Below, piece after piece: positions 1 through 11,249 of a stretch of DNA of 64,000 nt. The stretch comes from Macrobrachium rosenbergii (Eukaryota > Arthropoda > Malacostraca > Decapoda > Palaemonidae), in contig NC_089766.1 of NCBI RefSeq assembly GCF_040412425.1, forward strand, positions 47,718,797 through 47,782,796. Reading direction: 5' to 3'. The stretch's first letter is position 1. Every line of letters begins with the position of its first letter. The position numbers were made by a program, and so were the translations under genes. The notes under the pieces are model-generated. The model had not been told where the DNA came from. It did not search any database and saw nothing but the letters and a program-made list of their open reading frames with translations.

Positions 1-125
1 GGCATTCTTCAGTCATCTGCCACAGTTCCTACTGACTGGCAACGTCGCCCCGTTGAAGAACGGACATATTTAAGGTGAGAATATCTTCAGATTATTTGCA
101 ATGAGGAAAGGATTAAGTTGCAATG

Positions 126-455
126 TTTTTAGTTGTCTGTAAAAGGAAACTATTGTGTCCGCTTTGTTTGTCCGTCCTCACATTATTCTATCTGCACTTT
201 TTCTGTCCACACTTTTTTTTGTCCACCCTCAGATCTCGGAAACTACTGAGGCTAGAGGGCTGCAAATTGGTATGTTCATCACCCACCCTCCAGTCATCAA
301 ACATACCAAATTGCAGCCCTCTAGCCTCAGTAGTTTTGATTTTATTCAAGGTTAAAGTTAGTCATAATCATGCTTCTGGCAACAATATAGGCTAGGCCAC
401 CATTGGACCAGGTTCATGGGCCATGGCTCACAAAGCATTATACCGAAACCACCGA
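126..455 (+). mobile_element. Palindromic-core repeat element, copy A
   Basis: This is the first of nine copies of a family in this window. The left end carries the motif TTTTCTGTAAAAGAAAACTA (slightly diverged here), followed by GTCCG-type pyrimidine repeats. A near-perfect palindrome lies at about 242-334: CTACTGAGGCTAGAGGGCTG on one arm and its complement on the other. The right half continues with the GTTAAAGTTAGNCATGATCG segment and stops near the CCACCGA hairpin, so the copy is truncated at its right end. It carries no protein. Confidence 0.8.
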
Positions 456-963
456 GTAATAATTAGAGTAATAATAATATTTAGAGTGGTTGCTCAAACA
501 GTTCTATGGGGGATTAATAAATTTGCACTGGAATGGCCAGATTTATACTTAATCCTGTTAGTTCATAGTCTTTATTGATCAAGTTTTGTTTTAGCTTGAT
601 GGGAATCATTGCTATGCATAGGATAACTATTCCACTATTAAAAAGTGCCTTATTCTACCATATCAAAAGTTATGCAGAATATGAGTCACTGTTTATTATT
701 TTATGGTATGGTAAAGTTCTCTTAAAGAATTAGGTATGGCTTTGAGCTTAGGACTCTTCGCCTTGGTTACAATTATATTATATTATCTCAAGATAGGATT
801 CAGTTTCGCGTCGAGGCTTTGTTGATATAAACTGCCCCGAGGTTTAAAGTTCATCAATTAAGTGACACGAAATGAGTTTCTTGTTTTAATGCTTGCTGTT
901 TCTACCTCATATCACTGATACACTATAATTTAGTATGTAAATTTTTTAGCATAGGTAAGGGCT
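456..963. other. AT-rich noncoding stretch
   Basis: I see no exon, RNA gene or repeat here apart from one leading unit of the 40 bp minisatellite at about 929-963. Confidence 0.6.
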
Positions 964-1736
964 ACCCCATAGGGGGATAGTGCCACTGCAATGTAGACAT
1001 TACATAAGGTTCTCTGCAGCGTCCCTTCGGCCCCTAGCTGCAACCCCTTTCATTCCTTTTTACTGTACCTCCATTCATATTCTTTCTTCCATCTTACTTT
1101 CCACCCCTTCCTACAATTGTCCCACAGTGCAACTGCGAGGTTTTCCGCGTTACACCTTTGTAACCTTTTGCTCTCAATTTTCCTTTCATTGCGGAATGAC
1201 CTCATAGGTCCCAAAACTTGGCCTTTGGCCTAAATTGTATATTCTGTCTATCTAGGTAAGGGCTAGGTAATATAGTATGTAAATTTTTAGCCTAGTAAGG
1301 GCTAGGTAATATGTAAATTTTTAGCCTAAGTAAGGGCGAGCTAATTTAGTACGTAAATTTTTATCCTAGGTAAGGGCTGGGTATCTTAGTATGTAAATTT
1401 TTATCCTAGGTAAGGGCTAGGTATCTTAGTATGTAAATTTTTATCTTAGGTAAGGGCTAGTATCTTAGTATGTAAATTTTTATCCTAGGTAAGGGCTAGG
1501 TATCTTAGTATGTAAATTTTTATCCTAGGTAAGGGCTAGGTATCTTAGTATGTAAATTTTTATCCTAGGTAAGGGCTAGGTATCTTAATATGTAAATTTT
1601 TATCCTAGGTAAGGGCTAGGTATCTTAGTAGGTAAATTTTTATCTTAGGTAAGGGCTAGGTATCTTAGTATGTAAATTTTTATCCTAGGTAAGGGCTAGG
1701 TATCTTAGTATGTAAGTCTTTAGCCCATGTGAGGGC
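929..1736. repeat. 40 bp minisatellite, split by a SINE-like insertion
   Basis: The unit is about 40 bp and contains TAGGTAAGGGCTAGGTATCT followed by TAGTATGTAAATTTTTATCC. About 12 units run from 1253 to 1736. One isolated unit lies at 929-963, on the other side of the SINE-like copy at 964-1250. The period is visible directly, for example starts at 1501 and 1541. The early units are more diverged than the later ones. Confidence 0.9.
964..1250 (+). mobile_element. ~300 bp SINE-like repeat, copy 1
   Basis: This copy has the family landmarks in order: GGGGNATAGTGCC head, GCAGCGTCCCTTCGGCCCCT, CATTCCTTTTTACTGTACCT, TCCATCTTACTTTCCACC, the GAGGTTTTCC block, GAATGACCTCATAGGTCCC, and the GGCCTTTGGCCTAAATT tail ending in TATTCTGTC. 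The head is partly deleted, because the GTGCACC/GGTGCAC stem seen in other copies is missing. AGGTAAGGGCTA occurs on both sides. This could be a target-site duplication or simply the surrounding minisatellite. Confidence 0.8.
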
Positions 1737-1739
1737 CAG

Positions 1740-3354
1740 TTAGGTTGTTCATTCTGTGGATTCATATTTACAGATAATCCCATTAAATAGGGGATTTGAT
1801 AACATGACAAGAATTAAATCTTATTCTGGTTAGACATGTTCATTGGTATTAAGAGAATCTAACTACTGTAGTTTCTTGCAAGACAAATTCAGTGATATAA
1901 CTTAGTGTTTTCTAAGTTGTTTTACCATAGTGGACTTGATAAGGTTAGGGTCAGGTTAGTGTATGTTGTTTCTTATTTGTGTTTTAATGTAAATCTTAGT
2001 GTTGATAACTGATAATAATGGTTAAAATGATTGTTGTGTATCCAGTGTGATACAAGTGAAATTTTTACCAGTACTATATACTCTTGACAGTATAAATTGT
2101 TAATATTAATAGTACCCTTTATTTTTTATTGTGACCCTTATTACATATGTTTTTAATTTTACTGTATTATCAAATTTTGCATTTTTGCAGTTTTTTTTCT
2201 GCAGTGACAGCAGGATTTCTATAATATTTTTCTCATCTTACAGGTAAGTGTAGAACTGCTGTTTTGGCCAGTGATGACTAACAAGTCAGGTAAGTTGTAA
2301 TGGCCTTACGTTCACTACCATCTCACCAAAACTTCCCGTCGTTAAAAAGTACCGTACGTGTTTTGAGAAGGATACACGTTCTTTCCATAACAGTAACTGA
2401 CTCCATATCAACAGCAACTGACCTTGATATCAAAGGCATTTTTTGGGGCATGTTAGCAACAAAAATTACATAATTGGTGTCTATTTTTCTAGCAGCAGTT
2501 GTATGCAGTACTATACCTATGAATGTATACCTTCCCTGCCGTTCATTAGCTCAGTATACAGCAGTACAGTAAGCTATTAAGTTATGTACTGATATTCCCT
2601 GCCATTCACTATCTCAGTGTAGTACAGTATCGAGTTATTGTGAAATCCAGGACTAGTATTTTTCATTATATTATGTGCTTCTACTATGAAATGATAGTGA
2701 ATATTTTAAATTATGATACAGTATAGCAACTAACCAGTATTTATAAAGTTTATAAATATGTGTGTGGGTATGCATGTATATTTTTTTAAAGTGTGTAGCC
2801 ATCAATGCATTTGTCATTAGATGCACAGAATGACCAATTTTTACAGAAAATCGCTGAAAATTTTTGGTGCCATGATTTGTATTGTGTAACAAATAGTAAT
2901 GTTTAGAAGCATATGAATATACAGATATGAGATTGATTCCCATAGGCAATCAGTTTTTGTAAGTTTCCGTGCATATATTTGTTGCAGAAGAGATAAGATA
3001 AATGCTTATAACTAAAGTGTGTTCATTTTCCAACTGCCCAGGTGCAGATTTTATGATGCAGTTCCATTCTGACTATTGTACATGGTGTACTTTGTACTAA
3101 AATAAAAAAAATGGATGCTTGTGATTTGTATGGGACTAAATCAGTCAAGGAAATTTTACCAGTCTTTTCATTATTGTCGATTTGTCCAGTTATTAAATGA
3201 TTAAAAATACAGCTTATTAGATCATTTAAAATTATAGTAAGGAAAAAACTTTGGATCCGTCCTATAGGAGGTATTCCAAAAATGTTTAGGTTACGGTATA
3301 CCTGTGGCCCAGGTATACCGAACCCATAAAGAACTTTAGAACAACATGTTTCTT
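1740..3354. other. Noncoding, AT-rich, no feature recognised
   Basis: No exon with convincing splice sites, no RNA gene and no repeat family was recognised. The short minus-strand open frame near 2671-2949 is low-complexity and looks like chance. Confidence 0.55.
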
Positions 3355-3355
3355 A

Positions 3356-3407
<52 letters not shown>

Positions 3408-3408
3408 T
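3355..3408. repeat. (ATT)n microsatellite
   Basis: This is an uninterrupted trinucleotide run of about 17 units. Confidence 0.95.
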
Positions 3409-3687
3409 AGCTTAACCAGGCAGTTAATCTGGTTTTGTTCACTGCGCAGTTTGGATTAAACCAACCTATGGTATCAGCTGTTCTTAGTGTTAAATTGTTG
3501 AACGTGATCAGAACTTCAGAATTTCAGTTTTACTGATTAGGCTGACATGAGTCTCACGTCTTAGTTCATTTGTGATTTTTCTTGTATGATGTTGTTAGTT
3601 TTTTATATTATTTTTATTTTTTTCTTTGTTTACTGTAATTATTTCTCACTCATAGTTTACTCTTTGATTTGACCTTGATTACTGTAA

Positions 3688-3689
<2 letters not shown>

Positions 3690-3748
<59 letters not shown>
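3690..3748. repeat. (GA)n microsatellite
   Basis: This is a pure GA run of about 29 units. It is followed 170 bp later by a CT run. Confidence 0.95.
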
Positions 3749-3751
<3 letters not shown>

Positions 3752-3914
3752 TGTCTCTGGTCGTTCCAGTAGTTTCTGAGCTCGGGCATAAATTCACAAG
3801 AATTCAGGCTCGATATGGCAACACTGACATTTACTGGATGGAAGCACCATTGTTTAAACCCGTTGCCTAAGGTTCTCTTTCAGAGGTCACCTTTTTTTAC
3901 GTTGAGAAATGCCC

Positions 3915-3918
<4 letters not shown>

Positions 3919-3964
<46 letters not shown>
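3919..3964. repeat. (CT)n microsatellite
   Basis: This CT run lies 170 bp from the (GA)n at 3690-3748. The two are reverse complements, so the strand could fold back with a ~170 nt loop. Confidence 0.95.
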
Positions 3965-3968
<4 letters not shown>

Positions 3969-4404
3969 CTGGACTGTTAGGAAAGGTGATGGATTTTTCT
4001 TGATCGTTATTTACAGATTGTTTATTTATATTTTGTGTATATTCACAATAACTGTTCTGGATTGTATTTGTTATAAAACCTTTTACATTTTAAAGTATTA
4101 TATAAGGTGTGTAAAACCTTTTAACGGAAAATAATTATTAATTTGATTTATTGATGATCCTCATATTTATGAATTAAACCTTCCCAATTAACTACGTCAT
4201 GTCCTAAGAGTCTCACGTAGCCTAACGTTAACCTAGGCTAACTTAGGCTTAGGTTAGCCTTGAATTACTTTACTGATATAGCACTGTAAAAACTTTCTCT
4301 GATTTTGAGTTTTGAGTTTGACTTTTGGCAGTGTCTTTGGGATCACGTACTGTTAAGTAGCTAATATGTCTGAACGGTTACCATGGTTCTGCTTTAACCA
4401 GACA

Positions 4405-5009
4405 CTAGTTAGTTAAAGGTCCCCTTTATTTCAATTCTGATGTTAGGGAACTGCTCCAAGACCAAGTAGCCACCGGCTCTTATATTGAGGACAGAAGGTT
4501 ATAAATCGGAATAATGTAATTAGAGTTAAAGGAGTTGGACGGCTGGACTGGAAGAGACCAAAGCGAATGATTGGAAAGTAAAAGGAAGAAAAAAATGTAG
4601 CTGATTGTAAAGGTACACGCTGAGAACCTTTGGTAAAATGTGCATTGTGGATTGTAAAGTCGATTGTAGTTGGCATTTTTAGGTGATTCAAGGGATATTT
4701 ATGTTTCATTACAGAAGTACCTTCATGAAAGACTTATTTAAATTTCAGACGAGGAAAACGAAGTAAATTGTACATCAAATGTTTAAAGTTTTTAATTTAA
4801 TTCTACAGTTTTGGTATACGCAAGTGACCTATAGCTAAACACTGCATATTTAATCACATCATTTGAGTATCCTCCATATCAAGGCATCCTTGGTGAATAA
4901 TAAATATTAGGAACATGAAATCGGTTTTAAAACTGGTGAATTCTATGTAATCATAATGGGCAGTTAAGCACTGCAGAAGCATTTATATAAATGATTTTTG
5001 TAATTACAA
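4405..5009 (-). other. Candidate 3' UTR of the TRPA-type channel gene
   Basis: This stretch lies directly downstream of the TAA stop at 5012-5010 on the minus strand. It has no repeat family and no credible exon. A canonical AATAAA on the minus strand (TTTATT at 4425-4430) would give a 3' UTR of about 0.6 kb. The extent is inferred from that signal only. Confidence 0.35.
4425..4430 (-). promoter_or_regulatory. Candidate polyadenylation signal for the TRPA-type gene
   Basis: AATAAA is present on the minus strand about 580 nt past the stop codon. Such hexamers are frequent in AT-rich DNA, so this is only a candidate. Confidence 0.3.
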
Positions 5010-6725
5010 TTAAACTGAGGAGCCTGATGATTCTGGACTTATTGTTGGTGTCTCAGAACCACTTGTGTCCTTCCCCTCTGAGGTTCCGCAGGATGTGTAC
5101 AGGCTCCTCCTATTATCCTCCTCTTTTTCACCCTCCAATTCTTGCTCACACTTGTGGCAAGTACCGCTGGACACCAGAGTGTTGACCTGCGTGTTGATGG
5201 TCGCTATGTCCTCCGCCAGGTTACTCAGAGCCTTCTTGAGGAATATGCCGTCATCGCGCCGTTCGTCAGCGTCCCAGACCAGCAGGTCCAAGCCGAACCG
5301 GAGGGCGTCGATGCTTTTCTGGACGTCACCGTCGTCCCCTGAATACTGGGCTGTTTTGCTCAGGGACCGGAAGTTGGCGAATGCGTGCCGCCTCCTGGCC
5401 ACGTGGTCCCTAGCACGTGCTGTTCTGAGGATGACCTCCACAAGTTCTGGAGGAAGTCCTGTGTCAATGAGTGTCTGAGGCGTCAGTACAAGTGTGTAGC
5501 CGTACAGAGAAGGGCAGATTAATATTCCTTTGTAAAGCAGGGTGAGTAAACTCTTCGGTATGACGAGCGGTAGCCATTTGCTAAACATTATGGCTTCGAA
5601 GTGCGATATCTGCTGCGTCTCACGGACCAGTCTGTCGAGCCCTGCTGATTTTTGAAGGCCCTGAATGTCAGAAACTGCCAGACCGACAAGGAGGTTCATG
5701 AGGATGATTGTGACGAAAATGAGGAAGACGGAGAAGATGATGTGCGAAGTTATAGGGTACATGAGCGTCTTCTTGTCGTCGAAGAACCACTCGTCGTATT
5801 CGATCTCCCCCGTCATCATGACTATTGTCTTGACTAAGCGTAGCATGTATACTTTGAAAGGTTCGTGATTAGGGAACAGCACTCCGAAACTTAAGGAGAA
5901 GGCGTTTATTAGACTCAAATAAGCAAAGAGGAACTTCCCGAAGTTCTTGGTGACTTGCGTGAACATCAGCACGTACAAGCCAAACACGGGAAATCTGCCA
6001 ATAAGCAAGAGCAGCTTGACCCAAGTGATTAAAATGACAACTGCTGCGAGGTGATGCTCCCAGGGTTCAGTGTCCTGCTTCACGTACGACGTGACGGTTA
6101 TCAGCATCGTGAATGTGATGATTGGCCACTCGAGCAAGTTTTCCCACGATGAGAAGTAGGTCCTTGGGGTATCTATGATCTGGAAGAGTTCCTTGATGGC
6201 AAGCATGGAAATGAACGCCCAGATAACGTAGAGGAGTGAAGCCAGCAGCGACTCGTATTTCATCCCGCACTCTTCTCTCCTCTGGGCGTTCTCTTTGGAC
6301 ATCATGTGCGTTGTGGTTTGGTAGTCGGTGGGAGGTGTGCTATTGTATGCCGTAGGGTCTGGAGGAGTCGCGTCGACGTCTGGTAGTGTTGGCGTCAGGG
6401 TTGAATCCTGGTGTTCTGTCGGAGAAGGTGGCGAAAAGTGGAAAGGTGCAAAGATGGTTTCCTGCGTAGTGGAATTCAAATGGAAGCAAGAGGCTGCAGG
6501 GAACACCACAATGATGTAGACTGTTAACATGGCGACCATGAGCGCGTAGAAGATGAGATTGAATATGAAAAAGTTACGGACTTTTAGCCACTTGAGGAAC
6601 AGAAGGGTTTCGCACAGAGGGTGCTTCAGCAGAGCTTTTTGACCCTCTCTGATGAAGCAGGACAGCATTCGACACTCTAAGCCGTAGCCCTCGCCGGGTA
6701 TGAGGACTCTGAAGTTCATTTGTAC
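5010..6725 (-). CDS. TRPA-type (pyrexia/painless-like) cation channel, last coding exon: transmembrane domain and C-terminus
   Basis: This exon encodes residues 684-1254 of the joined protein and the TAA stop. It opens after a clean acceptor (TTATCATTTTCAG, AG at 6727-6726) in phase 0. Six hydrophobic segments are visible: S1 about 735-758, S2 842-865, S3 880-897, S4 908-928, S5 943-968 and S6 1007-1035. The pore loop reads RLVKTIVMMTGEIEYD, with acidic residues right after the glycine as in TRPA selectivity filters. S6 runs into NLLVGLAVSDIQGLQ, a typical TRP gate and TRP-box-like end. The S1-S2 loop is unusually long (about 80 residues, Thr/Pro-rich) and has two NST glycosylation sequons. 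The tail has an amphipathic stretch (ALSNLAEDIATINTQVNTLV) that could form a coiled coil, and ends Ser/Thr-rich. Family knowledge: pyrexia and painless are heat- and touch-related arthropod TRPA channels. Assignment to TRPA is strong; choosing pyrexia over painless is from remembered family resemblance and less sure. Confidence 0.93.
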   Translation of the reverse strand, partial: VQMNFRVLIPGEGYGLECRMLSCFIREGQKALLKHPLCETLLFLKWLKVRNFFIFNLIFYALMVAMLTVYIIVVFPAASCFHLNSTTQETIFAPFHFSPPSPTEHQDSTLTPTLPDVDATPPDPTAYNSTPPTDYQTTTHMMSKENAQRREECGMKYESLLASLLYVIWAFISMLAIKELFQIIDTPRTYFSSWENLLEWPIITFTMLITVTSYVKQDTEPWEHHLAAVVILITWVKLLLLIGRFPVFGLYVLMFTQVTKNFGKFLFAYLSLINAFSLSFGVLFPNHEPFKVYMLRLVKTIVMMTGEIEYDEWFFDDKKTLMYPITSHIIFSVFLIFVTIILMNLLVGLAVSDIQGLQKSAGLDRLVRETQQISHFEAIMFSKWLPLVIPKSLLTLLYKGILICPSLYGYTLVLTPQTLIDTGLPPELVEVILRTARARDHVARRRHAFANFRSLSKTAQYSGDDGDVQKSIDALRFGLDLLVWDADERRDDGIFLKKALSNLAEDIATINTQVNTLVSSGTCHKCEQELEGEKEEDNRRSLYTSCGTSEGKDTSGSETPTISPESSGSSV

Positions 6726-7372
6726 CTGAAAATGATAAAGAATTATACAGTTTATGAAGCAGTAGTTTAGGTTGCAATGATGTGCAGTTGACTGCTTGAA
6801 TAAACTGGTTAAAGAGGTTCTTTAGTGTGGAGGGTAATAAACTGGCAGTGATAATGACCTTTTCACTAAAAAGGTATTTTTGAAATGCTAAATACTCCTT
6901 GCAGAGTAGGTCAGAATTGTCACTGTACTGTAGTTTTTCATTGTACTTAAGTTCTCACACTGAGGTTTTGTAAACTATATTAACCGTAAAGTCTGCTGTA
7001 GTCCATCACTATCCATTAAATTTAGATATATAATGTAAAAGATATAAAACAACATATTAAGATTTCATTCCAAAAATTTAATGTGTTGCTCTCATTAGAA
7101 CTTTAAAGACCTTTGGTTGTGTGGAATTTTTAAATAGGAAATTAGTATCTCTTAAAGATGACTTTATATGTCTGTTGGAGTAAGTATAAATCTCAGAGTA
7201 GTGCATTTATGATGTCGCTACTAAATTTTCTCTAATGGGTTTAAATCTTTTATTATTTATAAAAATTCTAAGTTAAGGTTGGGTGAAGCTTTGATTGTTC
7301 ATAAATTAGAGTGCTAACTTACTCTAAATCGAATGGAAAGTCGGACTAAAGTTTCAAGTCTCTCTTTCATAC
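6726..7372 (-). other. Intron of the TRPA-type gene (phase 0)
   Basis: The donor is CAG|GTATGA at 7372-7371 and the acceptor is TTTTCAG| at 6727-6726. It separates the ankyrin-repeat exon from the membrane-domain exon. No repeat element is seen inside, which is unusual for this window. Confidence 0.88.
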
Positions 7373-8717
7373 CTGTGATTCTCGGTCATGATGGTCATGG
7401 TCTGTAAAACCAATGGCCGCATCGAGATTTTCTTGGATGTGAGCCAGGACTGTCGGTGTGCGACGTAGTATCAGGTTCAAGGCAGACACACCACCTTGCG
7501 TGCAGGCCGTAACATCTCCGCCATGGTCCAGGAAGAGAAGGACGCAGTACGTCGAGTCATGCACAGCAGCCATGTGTAGAGGTGTGTACCCTGAGAGATC
7601 AGCTGCGTTAGTGTCTGCCCCAGCCTCCAGCAGGAGCCGGAGGCATTCGTGTGACCTGGAACCTTTGAAGATGCCGCTGTGCAACGGCGTCTTGCGGTCG
7701 CGATCACGAGCGTTGGGGTCGGCTCCGAAGCTCAGGAGGACTTGGACGCTGTCATAACTCTGAGCTTTTGCTGCCAAGTGGAGTGGCGTTTGCTGTTTGA
7801 GATTCTCTTGGTTAGGGTCTGCGCCGGCTTTCAGGAGTTGGTGAGCGATGCTGCTGTAGCCCTCGTAAGCAGCGATATGGAGCGCTGTCATTTTTGACGC
7901 CCCGCGGGATGATCGGACGTCTGCCCCGGCGTTAAGCAGTATGTCTACAATGTCCAACAGTCCCTCATATACAGCAACATGCAGAGGGGTTTCGCTGAAC
8001 ATGATGGTTGGGTTGGGATTTGCACCAGCTTGGAGCAAGATTTGCACACATTCCGGCACCGCTGAATGCACTGCGTGATGCAGTGGCGTTTCTTTGTCAG
8101 AATTTAGACCAGCATTGACATCTGCTCCAGCAGATATCAGGGCTTTAATACCATTTATACACCCACTCCGAGCTGCGAGCATGAGAGGTGTAAACTCCTG
8201 GTTATAATCCCATTCTGCAGAAGTGCCAACTTTTGCTCCACCTTTGATCAGTACTTTGATCACTTCGTCAGAGCCACTCTCAGCTGCTAGGTGCATTGCA
8301 CTGAAACCTGCGCTGTCCTTGGCATCAGCGCAGGCTCCTGCTTCGAGGAGAGAGTGAACAAGGTCAGCTGCGCCCTGGAGACACGCCCACAGCAAACATA
8401 TGTCAAGCTTAAGCCTCATGTTACTCTCTCGTGCCATCGCCACAGCCTCTGCGATCTTGCCAGCCTCCAGAAGGTTGAGCACTGTAAGCGGCTGCTGTTT
8501 GGTCGACAAGAAGGATCTCAGGGCATTGATGCGCTGCTCCCGGACTTCTTGGGGGTTCCACCCGGAGCTGACTTCCAGCAGACGTTTCTCGAAGTTTGTC
8601 GCTTCCTCTATGTCGTTTTCGCAGGCTTCCGACTCGGGGCTGATGTCGTGATCCACGTCTGCGCGCCATTCCCGCTTCCTCCTGGAGACCTTGCTTATTC
8701 GTCGGGTGGTCCTTTTC
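7373..8717 (-). CDS. TRPA-type (pyrexia/painless-like) cation channel, ankyrin-repeat exon
   Basis: This exon encodes residues 235 (shared codon) to 683. It starts after the acceptor TTCTTCACTACAG (AG at 8719-8718); its first G completes a glycine codon left open by the previous exon. It ends with a complete CAG codon at the donor. A basic patch (RRISKVSRRKREWR, about 240-253) precedes nine clear ankyrin repeats and a weak tenth, from about residue 339 to 660. The consensus TPLHLAA and LLEAGADPN motifs recur, as in ETPLHVAVYEGLLDIVDILL and YTPLHMAAVHD. In TRPA channels this region is the cytoplasmic N-terminal solenoid that precedes S1. It is the largest exon in the ankyrin region and contains no internal intron. 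Plus-strand open frames over it are antisense shadows. Confidence 0.94.
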
Positions 8718-8895
8718 CTGTAGTGAAGAAAATGTAATGGTTGAGTATGGATGTCGTCAGAGCTAACACATAGTAAATACAGGTATTAGAATGTAAGGTA
8801 TTAGAATAAGTAAGATTTTACAGCATTTAAGGGTCAGGAGGATAAGATTTTGTTAGGTATTCAAAACAGTAGTACTTGAAACCATTGTAGATTAC
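8718..8895 (-). other. Short intron of the TRPA-type gene
   Basis: This is a 178 bp intron. The donor is CCAGG|GTAATC at 8895-8894 and the acceptor is TTCACTACAG at 8719-8718. It splits a glycine codon (GG|G). Confidence 0.85.
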
Positions 8896-9024
8896 CCTGG
8901 CTTTTTCAAGTGCCTCTCAGCTTCTTCATGGATGTCATGAAGATGATAGTTGGAACATGGTCTCCCATCATCATCAGCCTCGTCCATGGAGTAGAAGGTG
9001 TTCTGTGTGTCATCTAGGGAACCA
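8896..9024 (-). CDS. TRPA-type cation channel, small acidic exon
   Basis: This 129 bp exon encodes residues 193-234, flanked by split codons. The acceptor is very strong: a long pyrimidine tract ending CTCTCCCCTTCCAG (AG at 9026-9025). The first T completes AG|T (Ser) from the upstream exon, and the last GG is completed by the next exon, so the frame is kept on both sides. The peptide reads GSLDDTQNTFYSMDEADDDG, then HLHDIHEEAERHLKKPG: an acidic linker with a possible short helix and no recognised domain. In this family the segment belongs to the cytoplasmic N-terminus before the ankyrin repeats. It is too short to be trusted on composition alone; the phase match to both neighbours is the main support. 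Confidence 0.85.
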
Positions 9025-10043
9025 CTGGAAGGGGAGAGAGAGAAGAAAAAATCATTGGGTGTCTTGATCCCTTTGCTCAAATGCCTTTGAGAAGTGAGAG
9101 GAATAGTTTTTTTTTTTTTTCAGGTAACAGGCTAAGGACTAAAACAATTTTGGTACTGCAATAATAGGAATTTATTTGGACTCTGTGTTGACTCAAGTAT
9201 AATGAACAGGACATGAAATGAAAGTCATGGGCCATGGCGTTAAAGTAAAGAATCGTAATGTAGATTCAAATGACAGTTATAAAGCTTTATGAATAAGGGA
9301 CAAGTGGTGCGGTTAGAAATTCTCTGCTTAGGTGCAAAAAGGAGAGATTAGTGATGAGATATCCCTTGGCCATTTGTAAAAAAAAAAGGCGAAATTTAAT
9401 TGGAAACTTAGAAATGTAACAGAATGGGTGTGTTATAAAATCTTGGAGATTATGGTTCAAATAAAACAAGTGCTATTCCAGATTTATAGGTTTTATAAAA
9501 GGAAAGCAGTGCTGTGGAATTCTTAGGTTAGGTATAAAATGAAAATAGTGATAAGAAATTCTAGTCACATTTGTAAAAAGGATAGATGTTTGATGTGAAC
9601 ACAGGGATTGGTCAGTAATAACACCTGAAGAATAAGAAAGACAACAGTGGGTGGAACATTTTTGTGAGGTCATGAATAAGAAATAAAGGGGGGGTGGGTG
9701 ACAAGGTGTTTGATATACCAGATGGTGAAGAAGCCCAAAATGTAATAATGAATTAATTTACATTTTTAACAAGTGGAATCATTGATCATGGAACTTTGGA
9801 GATGGAAAGCACGGAGCTGTGATTGAATGGGGTCTTAAACGAAGTATAAAAAGTAAGGAGGTACAGACTCCTAGCCTTGGTTTTCGAAGGCTTAGCGTAC
9901 AGGTTAACAAGGCGTGTTGCGCAGTGTATATGTATGAAGAAAGTATGATTTAAATTTCACGGAACTGGATGTATAATGAAAGGTACAGGCTACGGTGGTA
10001 AATTCTTCTGGAAAGGCCTTCCTAGAAGTGGAAAATTATATAA

Positions 10044-10318
10044 TAGAATATAGAATTTAGGCCAAAGGCCAAGCACTGGGAACTTAGGTCGTCATTCAAC
10101 GCTGAAAGAGAAATTGACAGTAAGAAGGTTGGACAGGTGTAACAGGAGGAAAACCTCAAAGCAGTTGCACTATGAAACGATTGTCAGAGGGGATGGAAGG
10201 TCAGATGAAAAAAAGAGAATATAAACGGAGGTACAGTGAAAGGAATGAAAGAGGTTGCAGCTAGGGGCCGAAGGGACGCTGCAAAGACCCTTGAGTAATG
10301 CCTACAGTGCACCATGTG
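10044..10318 (-). mobile_element. ~300 bp SINE-like repeat, copy 2
   Basis: This copy is in reverse orientation: it begins TAGAATTTAGGCCAAAGGCC and ends with the complement of the GTGCACTGTAGGCATTAC head. It lies in the 4.1 kb intron, in the same orientation as the host gene. Confidence 0.82.
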
Positions 10319-11173
10319 AAGTGTACTGTGACTGTAGTTTCACTTCTGTTGGGTTTTATGTACAGTCCTCCACAGGGATAATTCCCTCTCTGGCGGGCCC
10401 ATGTACGTTTTCAGAATAAGGTGCTTCTTATATTTTATAATTGTCTTTCAGTGTGAAAGCTGTTTGCAATGAGGTTTATAGGTTTGTGTACAAAGAATGT
10501 TGAGCCTAAATACAAGAAGTAGAAAGATTCATACTGAATTCATTGACTTGAAGATTACGCTACATGAAAATCAGCGCTTATATAATACTATACTTTACGT
10601 TCGTTGCATAACAGTGAACGCAAAGATTCAATTCCCAGGGGCATACGGTAAAATTGCAATACGTCTGCCCGCTCATGCATTTATGGTGGTATTTAAGTGG
10701 TGAAGGCATCTGCAATTCTGCATTTTACTGTGTTCTGTTGTGCTTTTGGGATTAAGCCTGTCGAAACTTTATCTTCTGACCAACAGGTGGCAGCACCTAA
10801 CAGGGCTTGTAATCACGGTAGGGCGGCCTCTTACAGCAACAGACAGACATACTTAGGTGTTGGTATTATGCAACCGTCGCGTCGCCTCGAGTGAAAAGAT
10901 AATCTTGTAGTGCACGTGAGATAACATCCTTTTTGGGTAACCTACACTTGGGAAAACTTGTATTTTGTAACTAAAACGTTGACGGCACTCTTCGTATTCA
11001 AGTGTAATGCCTAGGTAGCGTTGGAATGTCAGAATTTTGTGTGCTTTGAGAGGTTCTGCACCCGTACACTTGAGAACGTTTGCTTTTATTTTTCCGGCAG
11101 AGAATTTTGCCTTTGTTAAACGTGGATTCCCTTTCGATATATCGTATTTTTATTATAAATGAGCTGTTAATTG

Positions 11174-11175
<2 letters not shown>

Positions 11176-11246
<71 letters not shown>
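11176..11246. repeat. (TC)n microsatellite
   Basis: This is a pure dinucleotide run of about 35 units inside the TRPA-type gene intron. Confidence 0.95.

Positions 11247-11249
<3 letters not shown>

Noticed and set aside
5065..5478. Plus-strand open frames within the channel exons (also near 7458-7757 and 8291-8737)
   Set aside because: Antisense shadows of the TRPA-type coding exons; no splice sites or domains.
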